From positions 36,518 through 100,517 of the forward strand of contig JACDQH010000001.1 in the NCBI GenBank assembly GCA_018101195.1: 64,000 nt of DNA. The letters are read 5' to 3'. Both the position numbers and the translations under genes were made by a program. The stretch comes from Rickettsiaceae bacterium H1 (lineage in GTDB: Bacteria; Pseudomonadota; Alphaproteobacteria; Rickettsiales; Anaplasmataceae). This document shows, one piece after another, positions 1 to 8,931 of this stretch; the first letter of the stretch is position 1; the number at the start of each line of letters is the position of its first letter. The notes beneath the pieces are model-generated. The model did not search any database. It saw only the letters and a list, made by a program, of their open reading frames with translations, and was not told where the DNA came from.

Positions 1-1
1 A

Positions 2-841
2 AGCGAAATAGCATCGGGAATTAAAAATGCCGGTGCGGGTGACCAAGGAATGATGTTCGGTTATGCAACGAATGAAACCGATAATTTTATGCCCGCACCA
101 ATACATTATGCGCATAAAATACTACAAAATATTTTTCAATCGGAAGAAGCAAAAGGTCTGGGTCCCGACGGTAAAAGCCAAATAACCTTGTTATACCAGT
201 CCGGAAAACCGAAAAAGGTAATGAATATTGTCGTTGTCATACAACACAAAGCCAATATGTCGCAACAATATGTGCGCAATATCGTATTTGACAAAGTGTG
301 TAATATTTTTCCTCAAGGTTGGATGTGTGACGACAAAGATCTTTTTGTCAACCCTACGAAAAAATTCGTTGCCGGCGGCCCGGTAAGCGATTGCGGATTA
401 ACAGGCAGAAAAATAATAGTCGATACTTACGGCGGAGCTGTTCCCCACGGCGGAGGAGCTTTTTCCGGAAAAGATGCAACTAAAGTGGATAGATCTGCTG
501 CTTATATAGCCCGCTACGTAGCAAAAAATATCGTTTCGGCAAAGATAGCCGAAAAATGCCTTATCGGTCTTTCGTATGCAATCGGAGTGGCAAAGCCATT
601 ATCTCTAACAATCGACACGTATGGAACAAGCAAAATAAGTGAAAAATCCATACTAAAGTATATTGAAGATAATATCGATTTATCGCCGCAAGGCATCTGT
701 AAATTATTGAAGTTAGATAAACCTATATACCTTCCTACCGCTACTTACGGTCATTTTGGCCGAGATCCAGAAAAAGGTTTGTTTTCATGGGAAGAATTAA
801 ATTTAAAATTCGATCGTTTGGTACGAAAAGCGGCAATATGA
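2..841 (+). CDS. metK: S-adenosylmethionine synthetase (5' end outside window)
   Basis: Makes S-adenosylmethionine from methionine and ATP in the cytoplasm. The reading frame is open from base 2, so the gene begins upstream of the window; about 279 residues are visible of a family length near 385-400. Visible family motifs are GAGDQG just inside the left edge and GGGAFSGKD followed by KVDRSAAY around bases 445-515, which are the ATP/phosphate-binding signatures. An internal ATG at 50 is not the start, because the GAGDQG motif lies before it. The stop TGA at 839-841 overlaps the start of dapF (ATGA). Identification is secure. Confidence 0.96.
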   Translation, partial: SEIASGIKNAGAGDQGMMFGYATNETDNFMPAPIHYAHKILQNIFQSEEAKGLGPDGKSQITLLYQSGKPKKVMNIVVVIQHKANMSQQYVRNIVFDKVCNIFPQGWMCDDKDLFVNPTKKFVAGGPVSDCGLTGRKIIVDTYGGAVPHGGGAFSGKDATKVDRSAAYIARYVAKNIVSAKIAEKCLIGLSYAIGVAKPLSLTIDTYGTSKISEKSILKYIEDNIDLSPQGICKLLKLDKPIYLPTATYGHFGRDPEKGLFSWEELNLKFDRLVRKAAI

Positions 842-1632
842 CCCCTTTTATAAAAATGCACGGTTTAGGCAACGATTTTGCTATTATAGACGAGCGCCAA
901 TTTCGCTATAAATACGATGTTAAGCAAATTGCAAACAGAAAATTGGGCATCGGTTGCGACCAAGTAATTATCATAGAAAAATCATCTCAAGCCAATTGTG
1001 CTATGCAAATTTATAATCGAGACGGAAGTAAAGCCGAAGCTTGCGGAAATGCAACCAGATGTGTTGCTCAGATAATTACGGAAGAACAAAATTCACAAGA
1101 AGCGACAATTGAAATAGAAGAAAAAATATTAAAATGCCAAACCGCAGGAGTTGATCGGATAAAAGTAGATATGGGAATTCCATTATTCGATTGGGAAAAA
1201 ATCCCACTTTCCAAGCCTTGCGACACTGAAAATTTACCGATTACTTACGAAAAACTTGAAAACCCGATAGCTATAAATACAGGAAATCCTCACGTAATAT
1301 TTTTCGTAGAAGACATAAACTCCGTAAATTTGGCGGAAATCGGACCAAAAGTAGAAAATCACTCCCTATTTCCTCAAAAAGTAAACGTCAATATAGCACA
1401 GGTTACAAATGAAAAAATTTTACTTAAAGTTTGGGAACGGGGAGCGGGAGAAACATTAGCGTGTGGAAGCGGAGCGTGTGCAACTTTAGCGGCTGCAGTT
1501 AAAAGAAAATACATTGTGAATAACGGTTCGATCGTTTCATTACCCGGAGGAGAACTTTATATCGAATGGAACAAAAGCATTCTAATGACCGGACCTGTGA
1601 AAAAAGTTTTTATCGGTACAATTATTAATTAG
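838..1632 (+). CDS. dapF: diaminopimelate epimerase
   Basis: Interconverts LL- and meso-diaminopimelate for peptidoglycan. The open frame extends back to 787, but I choose ATG 838, which overlaps the metK stop and gives the usual N-terminus MTPFIKMHGLGNDF; length 264 aa, normal for the family. The two catalytic cysteines are visible: Cys69 in AEACGNATRC and Cys209 in ETLACGSGACA. The first motif has Ala where most family members have Gly (CGNGxRC). Translational coupling to metK is likely from the 4-nt overlap. With ftsW in the same window it argues that the organism still makes some peptidoglycan. Confidence 0.95.
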   Translation: MTPFIKMHGLGNDFAIIDERQFRYKYDVKQIANRKLGIGCDQVIIIEKSSQANCAMQIYNRDGSKAEACGNATRCVAQIITEEQNSQEATIEIEEKILKCQTAGVDRIKVDMGIPLFDWEKIPLSKPCDTENLPITYEKLENPIAINTGNPHVIFFVEDINSVNLAEIGPKVENHSLFPQKVNVNIAQVTNEKILLKVWERGAGETLACGSGACATLAAAVKRKYIVNNGSIVSLPGGELYIEWNKSILMTGPVKKVFIGTIIN

Positions 1633-3677
1633 CAGCTACTAGCAGTATTTAGTTCTCGAAATTGAGGGCTGCCGTCCACCTCATCTAAAGCAGATGCAGG
1701 ATTAACGTACGATGAATTCAGTAAAACGATATCATTTTCACCAAAAACTTCACCAAAAACAGGGTTATTGAAAGAAGAATCTTCGACAATCGGTATCCCG
1801 TTTTTTCTCCTCCTACAACAAACATATGAAATACAAGAAAGAAGAAATAAAAAGAGAGCAGCACTTATAACACATCCGGCAATTCCCCCATTCCCAAGAG
1901 ATTGGGATTGTAGCCGAGTATTTGCCAATGGTCTTCGAGTAATAATATCAGTCGTTGTTTCTTGCCCGCTGACGCTGGTAAATGGCCAAACAGTGCTTAC
2001 AGATTCGGTTTCGGTTTTTTTTGTCGATATCATTGTAATACTTGAAGCAGTGGATGAAACCGTACTTGTCTCGGTATGGACGACAGTTAATTCTTTAGTT
2101 TTTGTAGACCGCCGATCAGTGGTTGACGTAGTACTTGGCGTGGTGGATAAAATAGTTCTTTTTTTAACAGTAGCAAATGAGGTTTTAGGCTCCATAGTCG
2201 TAGTAGTAAAAGCAGGTTGAGTAACTCTTGTAATTTCAGTTTTATCATTAATAGTAGTTGGCCGAGCAGTTACCGATGACTTTCCAGCGGTAGTTACCAA
2301 CTGCTTAGTAGCAGCTGTTGATTGGGTAAAAGGAGTAGTTGTCGACCGGAAAGGTGAAACGGTACTTGTTTTAACAGAACTAGTGAATTCCCTAGTTTTT
2401 GTAGACCGCCGACCAGTGGTTGACGTAGTACTTGGTGCGGTGGATAAAATAGTCCTTTTAACAGTAGCAAATGAGGTTTTAGGCTCCATAGTCGTAGTAG
2501 TAAAAGCAGGTTGAGTGACTCTTGTAATTTCAGTTTTATCATTAATAGTAGTTGGCCGAGCAGTTATCGATGACTTTCCGGCGGTAGTTACCAACTGCTT
2601 AGTAGCAGCTGTTGATTGGGTAAAAGGAGTAATTGTCGACCAAAAAGATGAAACGGTACTTGTTTTAACAGAACTAGTTAATTCCCTAATTTTTGTTGTA
2701 GACCGAAGAGTAGTTGTTGATTTAGTACTCGTTGTAGTAGGCAAAGTAGTATTTGTTGCAGCAGTAGAGCTAATAGCTTTTGTCGTCGTTTTTGCAGCTT
2801 CGGTAGTAGTAGCAAGACCATTTTCACACAAATCACTAACGGAATAAGAAGCAAATATTTGGGGTGTTATTCCGGGTATGACTTCAAATCTTTTTGTAAC
2901 GTCAATAGATGCACTGGCAACCCCATCATAATGATGATAGATTACTGTCTGTGGTTTCTTCTTACCATAAGTATCGGGTTCAATAACTTGTATCTTTCCT
3001 TTTCGACAATTTAGATTATACCTGTCATCAACGGTACAAATATAAACTCGTTTATTATTATCGCCAGCAACATGAACCGATTTAATCTTTCCAGTAACAT
3101 TAAATAGATTTTGTTTTCCATCAACATTATAATGACTACCACCGCCATGCTGGGTAATGTCATGAAAAAATGTATAAGTATTTATATTAGTCGAATCATT
3201 TTGAGGCTCGGCCCAGGCCATAACAACTCTATCACCACCAACACTGGCCATGTGATATGGAGATTTAAAAATTTTCTTCGCTTCGGTAAGGCAGAAGCTG
3301 CGATAGTTTAGATTATTATGACAATAATTATCACGAAAACAAGCTGCCTTTAACTCTACTCCGTCATCATACCTTTGGATTAACGATTTGGTAAATTTCA
3401 AACATTTATCATCATCACGATCGTTATAAAGAGAAAGTACAAATGATCTATTTCCGTCAATGTCGTCAATAATGTCGGTGTAGTAGGCATTTTTTAAAAA
3501 TTTTCTATCTTGATAAAGAGGATTGTAAACATCACCAATGTCAATTACTTGATCATTATTAATTAAAACTTGTAATGTCATAAGGTAATCTTTTGTTGAA
3601 TAATATCCACCCCGTTGATAATATGCTTCAACAATAACAACGGTATAGCCGTTATAATGAGTAAGAGCTCCCGAGTT
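1629..3677 (-). CDS. mucin-like Thr-rich membrane-anchored surface protein, C-terminal part (frameshifted from 3652-4323)
   Basis: No family recognised. An ATG at 3581 gives 650 aa, but the frame is open back to 3677 and the extra residues (GYTVVIVEAYYQRGGYYSTKDYL) continue the style of the upstream fragment, so this is the second part of a split protein. Order seen: a Cys-containing beta-rich ectodomain (about 240 aa), then about 270 residues very rich in Thr/Ser with two near-identical 99-residue repeats, then a single hydrophobic segment (VISAALFLFLLSCISYV) followed by CCRRRKNG and a 60-residue tail. This is the layout of a type I mucin: ectodomain, stalk, anchor, short cytoplasmic tail. 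The 3' end overlaps the dapF stop by 4 nt, tail to tail. Removing one base near 3655-3677 gives one 897-aa protein. Confidence 0.7.
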   Translation of the reverse strand, partial: NSGALTHYNGYTVVIVEAYYQRGGYYSTKDYLMTLQVLINNDQVIDIGDVYNPLYQDRKFLKNAYYTDIIDDIDGNRSFVLSLYNDRDDDKCLKFTKSLIQRYDDGVELKAACFRDNYCHNNLNYRSFCLTEAKKIFKSPYHMASVGGDRVVMAWAEPQNDSTNINTYTFFHDITQHGGGSHYNVDGKQNLFNVTGKIKSVHVAGDNNKRVYICTVDDRYNLNCRKGKIQVIEPDTYGKKKPQTVIYHHYDGVASASIDVTKRFEVIPGITPQIFASYSVSDLCENGLATTTEAAKTTTKAISSTAATNTTLPTTTSTKSTTTLRSTTKIRELTSSVKTSTVSSFWSTITPFTQSTAATKQLVTTAGKSSITARPTTINDKTEITRVTQPAFTTTTMEPKTSFATVKRTILSTAPSTTSTTGRRSTKTREFTSSVKTSTVSPFRSTTTPFTQSTAATKQLVTTAGKSSVTARPTTINDKTEITRVTQPAFTTTTMEPKTSFATVKKRTILSTTPSTTSTTDRRSTKTKELTVVHTETSTVSSTASSITMISTKKTETESVSTVWPFTSVSGQETTTDIITRRPLANTRLQSQSLGNGGIAGCVISAALFLFLLSCISYVCCRRRKNGIPIVEDSSFNNPVFGEVFGENDIVLLNSSYVNPASALDEVDGSPQFRELNTASSC
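2104..2697 (-). repeat. two tandem 297-bp in-frame repeats in the Thr-rich stalk
   Basis: The plus-strand word GTAGACC recurs at 2104, 2401 and 2698, exactly 297 bp apart, and the sequence between is almost identical in the two full copies (a few substitutions plus a compensated small indel). Each unit encodes 99 residues rich in Thr and Ser, with shared pieces such as TTAGKSS, RPTTINDKTEITRVTQ and TTTTMEPKTSFATVK. A diverged partial third unit follows at 2698. Such similarity at DNA level implies recent duplication or ongoing recombination and predicts length variation between strains. Confidence 0.85.
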
Positions 3678-4323
3678 TTATGCATAAGAACTTTAAACCA
3701 TGTACTTTATTTAGTTCTTTTATTAGAATATTATCAGGTAATTTTTTCCCACTGATTAAATCATACTTATCAACATTCACATTACATCTAGCTTTTCCAC
3801 CACAACCATCGTCTATCTTCACCGGATAACTTATCAGCACTTCGTTATTTTTCCAGCTAAAAGCCGTTCCTATTCTACTGATTGGTAAATCCGTTATACC
3901 TGTTTTACTCAGCATTATGTCATACATAGTACTATTAGAGGGCTTTACTCTTACTACTGGAACCTTTTCGTTGTTGAGAAAAACTGAAATTTTAACAACT
4001 CCGCTTTCAGCAGTAAATTCCTGAAATTTTACATTTTCAAATTCCTCGGGTATAATTATATTTTGTTCTTCATTCTGAAATAAATCATCGTTATTCATCG
4101 CTTCATATTTGGCAATTCCTTGAGAAAGGTTAACTGCCGATAAATCAAGATTATTACTTGCAGTAAAAATTTCTTTTTTATGAATCCTAACAAAACTGTT
4201 GTTTAAACCAAAATCACAACTATCTATACTTGTTTCTCTGAAAAAATCCAGAATACTATTTTTCAAGTGATAAATATGTAAAAGAAAGGGTGCGCTATAT
4301 TGTAATATCGAAAGAAAGTTCAT
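3652..4323 (-). CDS. N-terminal part of the mucin-like surface protein
   Basis: 223 aa, no family recognised. The N-terminus (MNFLSILQYSAPFLLHIYHL) is hydrophobic enough for a weak export signal. The rest is beta-rich with short strands and isolated cysteines (DDGCGGKARCNV), resembling repeated blades of a propeller, but I cannot assign a fold. It ends at a stop at 3652-3654 while the next frame is open from 3677 downwards, so both frames overlap only in 3655-3677. That geometry, together with matching composition, says the two ORFs are one gene interrupted by a single extra base (or two missing). It may be a pseudogene, a phase-variable gene or a sequence error. Confidence 0.55.
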   Translation of the reverse strand: MNFLSILQYSAPFLLHIYHLKNSILDFFRETSIDSCDFGLNNSFVRIHKKEIFTASNNLDLSAVNLSQGIAKYEAMNNDDLFQNEEQNIIIPEEFENVKFQEFTAESGVVKISVFLNNEKVPVVRVKPSNSTMYDIMLSKTGITDLPISRIGTAFSWKNNEVLISYPVKIDDGCGGKARCNVNVDKYDLISGKKLPDNILIKELNKVHGLKFLCIKLGSSYSL

Positions 4324-4388
4324 AACTTTATTATTATTTATTTCGATATTTTTATATTAAAATTAGTATAAAATCAATAATATTTTTA

Positions 4389-4874
4389 TTAACTCAGTAA
4401 AAATTTTTCAATTATATTTAGTGCTGCCATTACCGTGGAGGAACGAATTTCGTTACGTTCGCCAGTAAAATTATATTTTTGCACGTGCACAGTTTTGTAA
4501 GCGATTCCCAGGTAAACCAAACCAATCGGTTTTTCCTTAATTTCTACACCCGGACCAGCAATACCAGTAATGCCTATTGCCAAATCAGATAATGATTTTT
4601 TCAAAGCTCCCGATGCCATTGCCGCAGCTACTTCGCCGCTTACGGCTCCGAAACGATCTATATCGGTTTTGCTCACACCCAATAAATCCGTTTTCGCTTC
4701 ATTGGAATAAGTAACGAAAGCGCGATCAAAAATCGCCGAAGAACCGGGAATTGCAGTTAAATATGCTGCCAATAACCCCCCGGTACAAGATTCTGCCGTT
4801 GCCACTTTGATATTATACGACATAAGCAAAGCGACATGTTCTTTGGTTTTAGCTAAAATACCGTTGTCAAGCAT
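4389..4874 (-). CDS. pncC: nicotinamide-nucleotide amidohydrolase (CinA C-terminal domain protein)
   Basis: 161 aa, the stand-alone CinA C-terminal domain that deamidates nicotinamide mononucleotide for NAD recycling. Family motifs are visible in order: TAESCTGGLLAAYLT (residues about 26-40), FVTYSNEAKTDLLGV, and GITGIAGPG (about 102-110). No N-terminal CinA molybdopterin-like domain is present, as is usual for the short form. Its ATG at 4872-4874 overlaps the end of gltX by 8 nt, so the two are probably translated from one mRNA. Function assignment is by family. Confidence 0.9.
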   Translation of the reverse strand: MLDNGILAKTKEHVALLMSYNIKVATAESCTGGLLAAYLTAIPGSSAIFDRAFVTYSNEAKTDLLGVSKTDIDRFGAVSGEVAAAMASGALKKSLSDLAIGITGIAGPGVEIKEKPIGLVYLGIAYKTVHVQKYNFTGERNEIRSSTVMAALNIIEKFLLS

Positions 4875-6180
4875 TTTTATATTTTAATCGAAAAATCACT
4901 GCCTCACGCGAAATCAGAGGCAACAACTTAGTTAATTCAGGACCTTTTTCCGCACCAGTAATCGCCAGCCGCAAAGGCATAAACAAATCTTTTCCCTTGC
5001 GACCAGTTATTTCCTTCAGTTTATTTACCCATTCGTCCCAGGTTTGCTCGTTCCACCGACCTTCCGGTAAATTTTCACAAGCTATGTCGAGGAATTCCCC
5101 ATCGCAAATCATGGGAATCACATTCGTTTTACAAATGCGCCACCAATCACCTACTTCTTCGATTGTTTTTACATTAAATTTTACCGCATGCCAAAACCCT
5201 TCGGTTAAATCTTTTATCGCCAAACGAGAAAAAACTGTGGAAAAAGGCATATTACGTACGATTTTTCGATTTAAATTTTCTATGTCTTTAATGCTTGCGG
5301 AAATGGATGAAGACGAAAATTTATCGATAGTGAAATCCTCCATTAACTCGAGCAAGTTATCGTATTTCTTTATCGCACCAGAAGTACCAATAGTTGCCAA
5401 ATAGCTGTTAATCGCCATCGGTTCTATTCCTTTTTCTTTCAATGAGTTTACGTCGACTGCGCCGTCTCGTTTGGATAATTTTTCATCTCCTATTTTAAGT
5501 AAAGATAAATGAGCAAAACGGGGAATTTTCCCATCCAATGCTTTCATCATTTGAATTTGGATCGCAGTGTTAGCGATATGATCTTCACCCCGGACAATAT
5601 GAGTAACACCATAGTCAATATCATCGATTATCGAAGGCAGCATATAAGTATATAAACCACTGGTACGCATCACTACCGGGTCACTCAAGTTAGCACCTAG
5701 AAACATAATTTCACCCCTTATTTCGTCATTCCAACTTACGTTATCGTCATTATCGACGCAAAAGCGAAAATGGGGTTTTCTTCCTTCTTTTTTGTATTTT
5801 TTTTGTCGATCAGCCGCAGGAGGGCTATACCTGGGCGGCAATCCCCGACTAATTGAAATTTTACGCTGTATTTCCAATTCTTCGGCAGTTTCGTAACATT
5901 TATAAATTCTTCCCGCATTTAACAATTCGTGAAAAACTTGATTATAACGCTCGAATCGCTCCGATTGTCTGGTCAATAAATCCCAATCCAAGCCCAGCCA
6001 AGTTAAATCCCGTTTTATGTAACCTCCATATTCGTCGGTACAAGCATTAAGATCAGTATCGTCAATACGCAACATGAACTTGCCCTTATTTTTTCTAGCG
6101 TAAAGATAACAAACAAGAGCGGTACGCAGATTTCCCAAATGCATCAAACCAGTGGGACTCGGAGCAAATCTTGTTAACAT
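4867..6180 (-). CDS. gltX: glutamyl-tRNA synthetase
   Basis: 437 aa, class I synthetase charging tRNA-Glu (Rickettsiales with two copies also use one on tRNA-Gln; only one copy is in the window). The HIGH-type signature is FAPSPTGLMHLGN at the N-terminus and the KMSKS-type loop is EKLSKRDGA at about residues 233-241. LYTYMLPSIIDDIDYGVTHIVRGEDHI is typical GluRS core. ATG 6180 puts the signature 5 residues from the start, as expected. It is co-directional with pncC downstream. Confidence 0.95.
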   Translation of the reverse strand: MLTRFAPSPTGLMHLGNLRTALVCYLYARKNKGKFMLRIDDTDLNACTDEYGGYIKRDLTWLGLDWDLLTRQSERFERYNQVFHELLNAGRIYKCYETAEELEIQRKISISRGLPPRYSPPAADRQKKYKKEGRKPHFRFCVDNDDNVSWNDEIRGEIMFLGANLSDPVVMRTSGLYTYMLPSIIDDIDYGVTHIVRGEDHIANTAIQIQMMKALDGKIPRFAHLSLLKIGDEKLSKRDGAVDVNSLKEKGIEPMAINSYLATIGTSGAIKKYDNLLELMEDFTIDKFSSSSISASIKDIENLNRKIVRNMPFSTVFSRLAIKDLTEGFWHAVKFNVKTIEEVGDWWRICKTNVIPMICDGEFLDIACENLPEGRWNEQTWDEWVNKLKEITGRKGKDLFMPLRLAITGAEKGPELTKLLPLISREAVIFRLKYKNA

Positions 6181-6246
6181 GCTTGTAATAATTAACGTTC
6201 TTTATAAATTACTACAAAACCGATTATGCACAATCTTTGTTTGACT

Positions 6247-7281
6247 CTAAAGCCTTTGCCTGCTGTTATTACCTATGATACTCACATCACTCAATTGTGA
6301 AGTTGGTTTTTTCTCTCTTAATCGCTCAAGTTCTTGCTCATCATACTTTAGTCTTAGACCTTGAGGACCATTAATAACCAAATTAACTAAATTCGGAAAA
6401 TTAATTGCTGTCTCTAACGGAAAACATGGAAGGTTTATCTCGTTTACTTTACAATCCGTATTTTCAGTTTTCATGCGGTAAAAATCTAGCATCAGTTCTT
6501 TCAAAGAAGAAAGGTTGGGTATACGAGGTAAACGCTCATTCTTACCGTTTGTCCAACTCAAGCCAAGCCGCTCAAGGTTAACATAATCTTTAATTTTGTT
6601 AAGATTTACGTAGCTAAATTTTCGGCAACAATATAGTCCCAGTCTTTTCAAAGAAGCAGGTATATTTTGTAAACAGTCACCCTCAATATTCGTGAAGCTT
6701 AAGTTAAGTGATTCAAGTTCGGTAAGATTTCCAATGTTTTTTAAATCTGCATCATCAAATCCCTCGCATCCATTTAAGGACAAGTTTTTTAATGAAGAAA
6801 GAACAAATATCTCCTGTAAAAAGTTACCCGTAATATTTACGTGATGTAAGTCAAGTGACTTAAGAGAGGAAAAATTCTTTAATTTTCTTGCAGTACCACC
6901 TCCTAGTGTAATTTCTTCGAATCCTAATCTTGTTAGGCCTAAGCTTTTTACTCTTATGTTTTTTTGACTTAACAAATCAAGTATTTTTTCAACAGCATCT
7001 GTTTTTTCATCTCCATGCGAAATAAGTTCAACATTATACGATCTAGGGCAAATATTTCCTAATTTATCTTGTTTCCCATCCTTTATTTTTAATATTATAT
7101 CTTGTACTTTCTTATAATCATAAGGCAGTTCCAATTCATATTCCTCTACTGTGATTGAATCCTCGGCTAGGTCACTTATCGGGTTTGCGCGAAGTTCACC
7201 CCCATTGCCAGACCTCTGTTGGGTTGTCGGTACAGGTAAAACATCAAGGTTGATTTGATCTCTGTTTTTATTATTTTGCAT
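6247..7281 (-). CDS. leucine-rich repeat protein (intact)
   Basis: 344 aa. After a 50-residue low-complexity start comes a domain of about 60 residues (YDYKKVQDIILKIKDGKQDKLGNICPRSY, about 53-82), then 24-26-residue LRRs of the LxxLxxLxLxxC/N type from about residue 110 to 310 (for example FSSLKSLDLHHVNITG, LSSLKNLSLNGCEG, LTELESLNLSFTNIEG). No signal peptide or membrane segment is seen, so it would be cytosolic or secreted by a specialised system. The same N-terminal domain occurs in the broken LRR gene at 44947. LRR proteins of this kind are common candidate effectors in intracellular bacteria; the actual role is unknown. Confidence 0.85.
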   Translation of the reverse strand: MQNNKNRDQINLDVLPVPTTQQRSGNGGELRANPISDLAEDSITVEEYELELPYDYKKVQDIILKIKDGKQDKLGNICPRSYNVELISHGDEKTDAVEKILDLLSQKNIRVKSLGLTRLGFEEITLGGGTARKLKNFSSLKSLDLHHVNITGNFLQEIFVLSSLKNLSLNGCEGFDDADLKNIGNLTELESLNLSFTNIEGDCLQNIPASLKRLGLYCCRKFSYVNLNKIKDYVNLERLGLSWTNGKNERLPRIPNLSSLKELMLDFYRMKTENTDCKVNEINLPCFPLETAINFPNLVNLVINGPQGLRLKYDEQELERLREKKPTSQLSDVSIIGNNSRQRL

Positions 7282-7518
7282 ATTATTTACTAATATTAAA
7301 ATACTAATCGCAGCATATCTCTCATAATTATATTTTCAATCTTTTTTATTAAGTCCCAAAACAAATTAATCTGGAATTTTTTTCTGCTTTCATTGACAAC
7401 AAAGCACGTAAAATCAAAAAAATACCTATAGTAACAAAATCCTTTTCAATTTAGAAAGTAAGCTAACTCTTTTTATGGATTTAACAAATCGTTTCTTTTC
7501 AACATCTGTAAGTGAAAA

Positions 7519-8931
7519 TTACAGACTATAATATTTTACAAACTCAGACGGATTAGGGACAAGGTTAATTTCACGAACCTCTTCTTTCTTTAACTTTACA
7601 TACGCATTTATTTGCTCATCAGTAAATACGCTACCTCTCGTTAAAAATTCTCGATCTTTATCCAAATTAATCAACGCTTCTTCCAAAGAAGAAGATACGG
7701 CAGGTATTTTATCATTAAGTGTCTTATCTTCATATAAATTCGTCAGCGATTCTTTTCCAGGATCGATTTTATTCATTATTCCGTCCAAGCCCGCCATTAA
7801 CTGGGCGACAACGCAATAATAAGGATTTGCCGAAGGATCAGGAAATCTTACTTCTATTCTGGCGGAATTCGGGCCATAAGAACCGGTAAACGGTATACGA
7901 ATAGCGGCAGACCTATTACAAGAAGAATAAGCCAATCTGGTGGGCGCTTCGTAACCCGGAACCAACCTTTTATAACTGTTCGTCGTTGGATTGGTAAAAG
8001 CATTAAGGGCTTTACCGTGCTTAATAATCCCTCCAATATAATACTTACACAACTGGGAAACTTTGTTTTCATTTTCGGCAAACAAATTTTTCCCGTCTTT
8101 CCACAAAGATTGATGGCAGTGCATTCCGTTGCCATTGTCGTTAAATATCGGTTTAGGCATAAAAGTTGCGCTTTTTCCATACGAACCAGCGACATTCATT
8201 ACAACGTATTTACATTTCTGCATATTATCCGCCGCTTGAATCAACTCGCCGTATTCGAAGCCGATCTCGCATTGAGAAGGAGCAACTTCATGATGATGCA
8301 ACAGCGGTTTTATCCCTATCGTTGCCAACGTGTCTAAAATTTCCGACCTTATATCGTGCAAATTATCTACCGGTTGAATAGGCGAATACCCCCCTTTTAT
8401 TCCCGGTCTGTGACCGTGATTACCATATTCGTATTTCCTCCCGGAATTATATCTACCTTCTATTGAATCAAGCTCGAAAAAAGCAGCGTTATCCTTAACG
8501 GAAAAACGAACGTCGTCAAATATAAAAAATTCCATCTCGAGACCAAAATAAGCTTTATCGGCTATTCCAGTTTTACGCATATGCTCCAAAGCCCTTTTTG
8601 CAGTAGACCTGGGGTCGCGATCATATAAAGAGTTTGTTTCCGTATCTACAATATTACAAAATATTACCAACGTATTTTGTGCGGTAAATGGGTCAGTAAA
8701 TGCCATAGTAATATCAGGCTTAATCAGCATATCAGATTTTTCAATCAGCTTCCATCCCCTAATCGAAGAACCGTCGAAAGATATTCCTTTATCGAATAAT
8801 TCGTCATTCAAACTATCCGCATGCCAAGTAATGTGGTGGGATTTACCTATAGAATCGGTAAAACGAAAATCAATAAATTTAACTTCATCAGCTTTTATAT
8901 GTTTATAAAGCTCGGATAACGATTGGAACAT
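7519..8931 (-). CDS. glnA: glutamine synthetase, type I
   Basis: 470 aa, full length for GlnA. Condenses glutamate and ammonia with ATP to glutamine. Visible signatures: MPKPIFNDNGNGMHCHQS (ATP/glutamate site), NPTTNSYKRLVPGYEAPTRLAYS, NRSAAIRIP, and a tyrosine in NLYEDKTLN at the place adenylylated in related enzymes. The flexible loop with NGNGMH in place of the commoner NGSGMH is a small change. It stands alone with no glnB or glnD in the window. A 237-bp gap (7282-7518) lies downstream with no gene seen. Glutamine synthetase is absent from Rickettsia as far as I know but present in Anaplasmataceae and Midichloriaceae, which helps placement. Confidence 0.96.
   Translation of the reverse strand: MFQSLSELYKHIKADEVKFIDFRFTDSIGKSHHITWHADSLNDELFDKGISFDGSSIRGWKLIEKSDMLIKPDITMAFTDPFTAQNTLVIFCNIVDTETNSLYDRDPRSTAKRALEHMRKTGIADKAYFGLEMEFFIFDDVRFSVKDNAAFFELDSIEGRYNSGRKYEYGNHGHRPGIKGGYSPIQPVDNLHDIRSEILDTLATIGIKPLLHHHEVAPSQCEIGFEYGELIQAADNMQKCKYVVMNVAGSYGKSATFMPKPIFNDNGNGMHCHQSLWKDGKNLFAENENKVSQLCKYYIGGIIKHGKALNAFTNPTTNSYKRLVPGYEAPTRLAYSSCNRSAAIRIPFTGSYGPNSARIEVRFPDPSANPYYCVVAQLMAGLDGIMNKIDPGKESLTNLYEDKTLNDKIPAVSSSLEEALINLDKDREFLTRGSVFTDEQINAYVKLKKEEVREINLVPNPSEFVKYYSL

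Noticed and set aside
1629..1640. C-terminal Cys of the mucin-like protein as a prenylation signal
   Set aside because: The protein ends in SSC; a CaaX box needs three residues after the Cys, and the protein has a membrane helix of its own.
2104..2790. CRISPR-like array
   Set aside because: The repeats are 297 bp, in frame and coding, with no short repeat-spacer pattern. No array was seen elsewhere.
1768..2847. Val/Leu-rich plus-strand frames (150 and 110 codons)
   Set aside because: They are antisense to the Thr-rich repeats; ACx/GTx codons read backwards give Val-rich artefacts.
7854..8381. Frames of 71-113 codons inside glnA
   Set aside because: Shadows of a strongly conserved gene in other frames.
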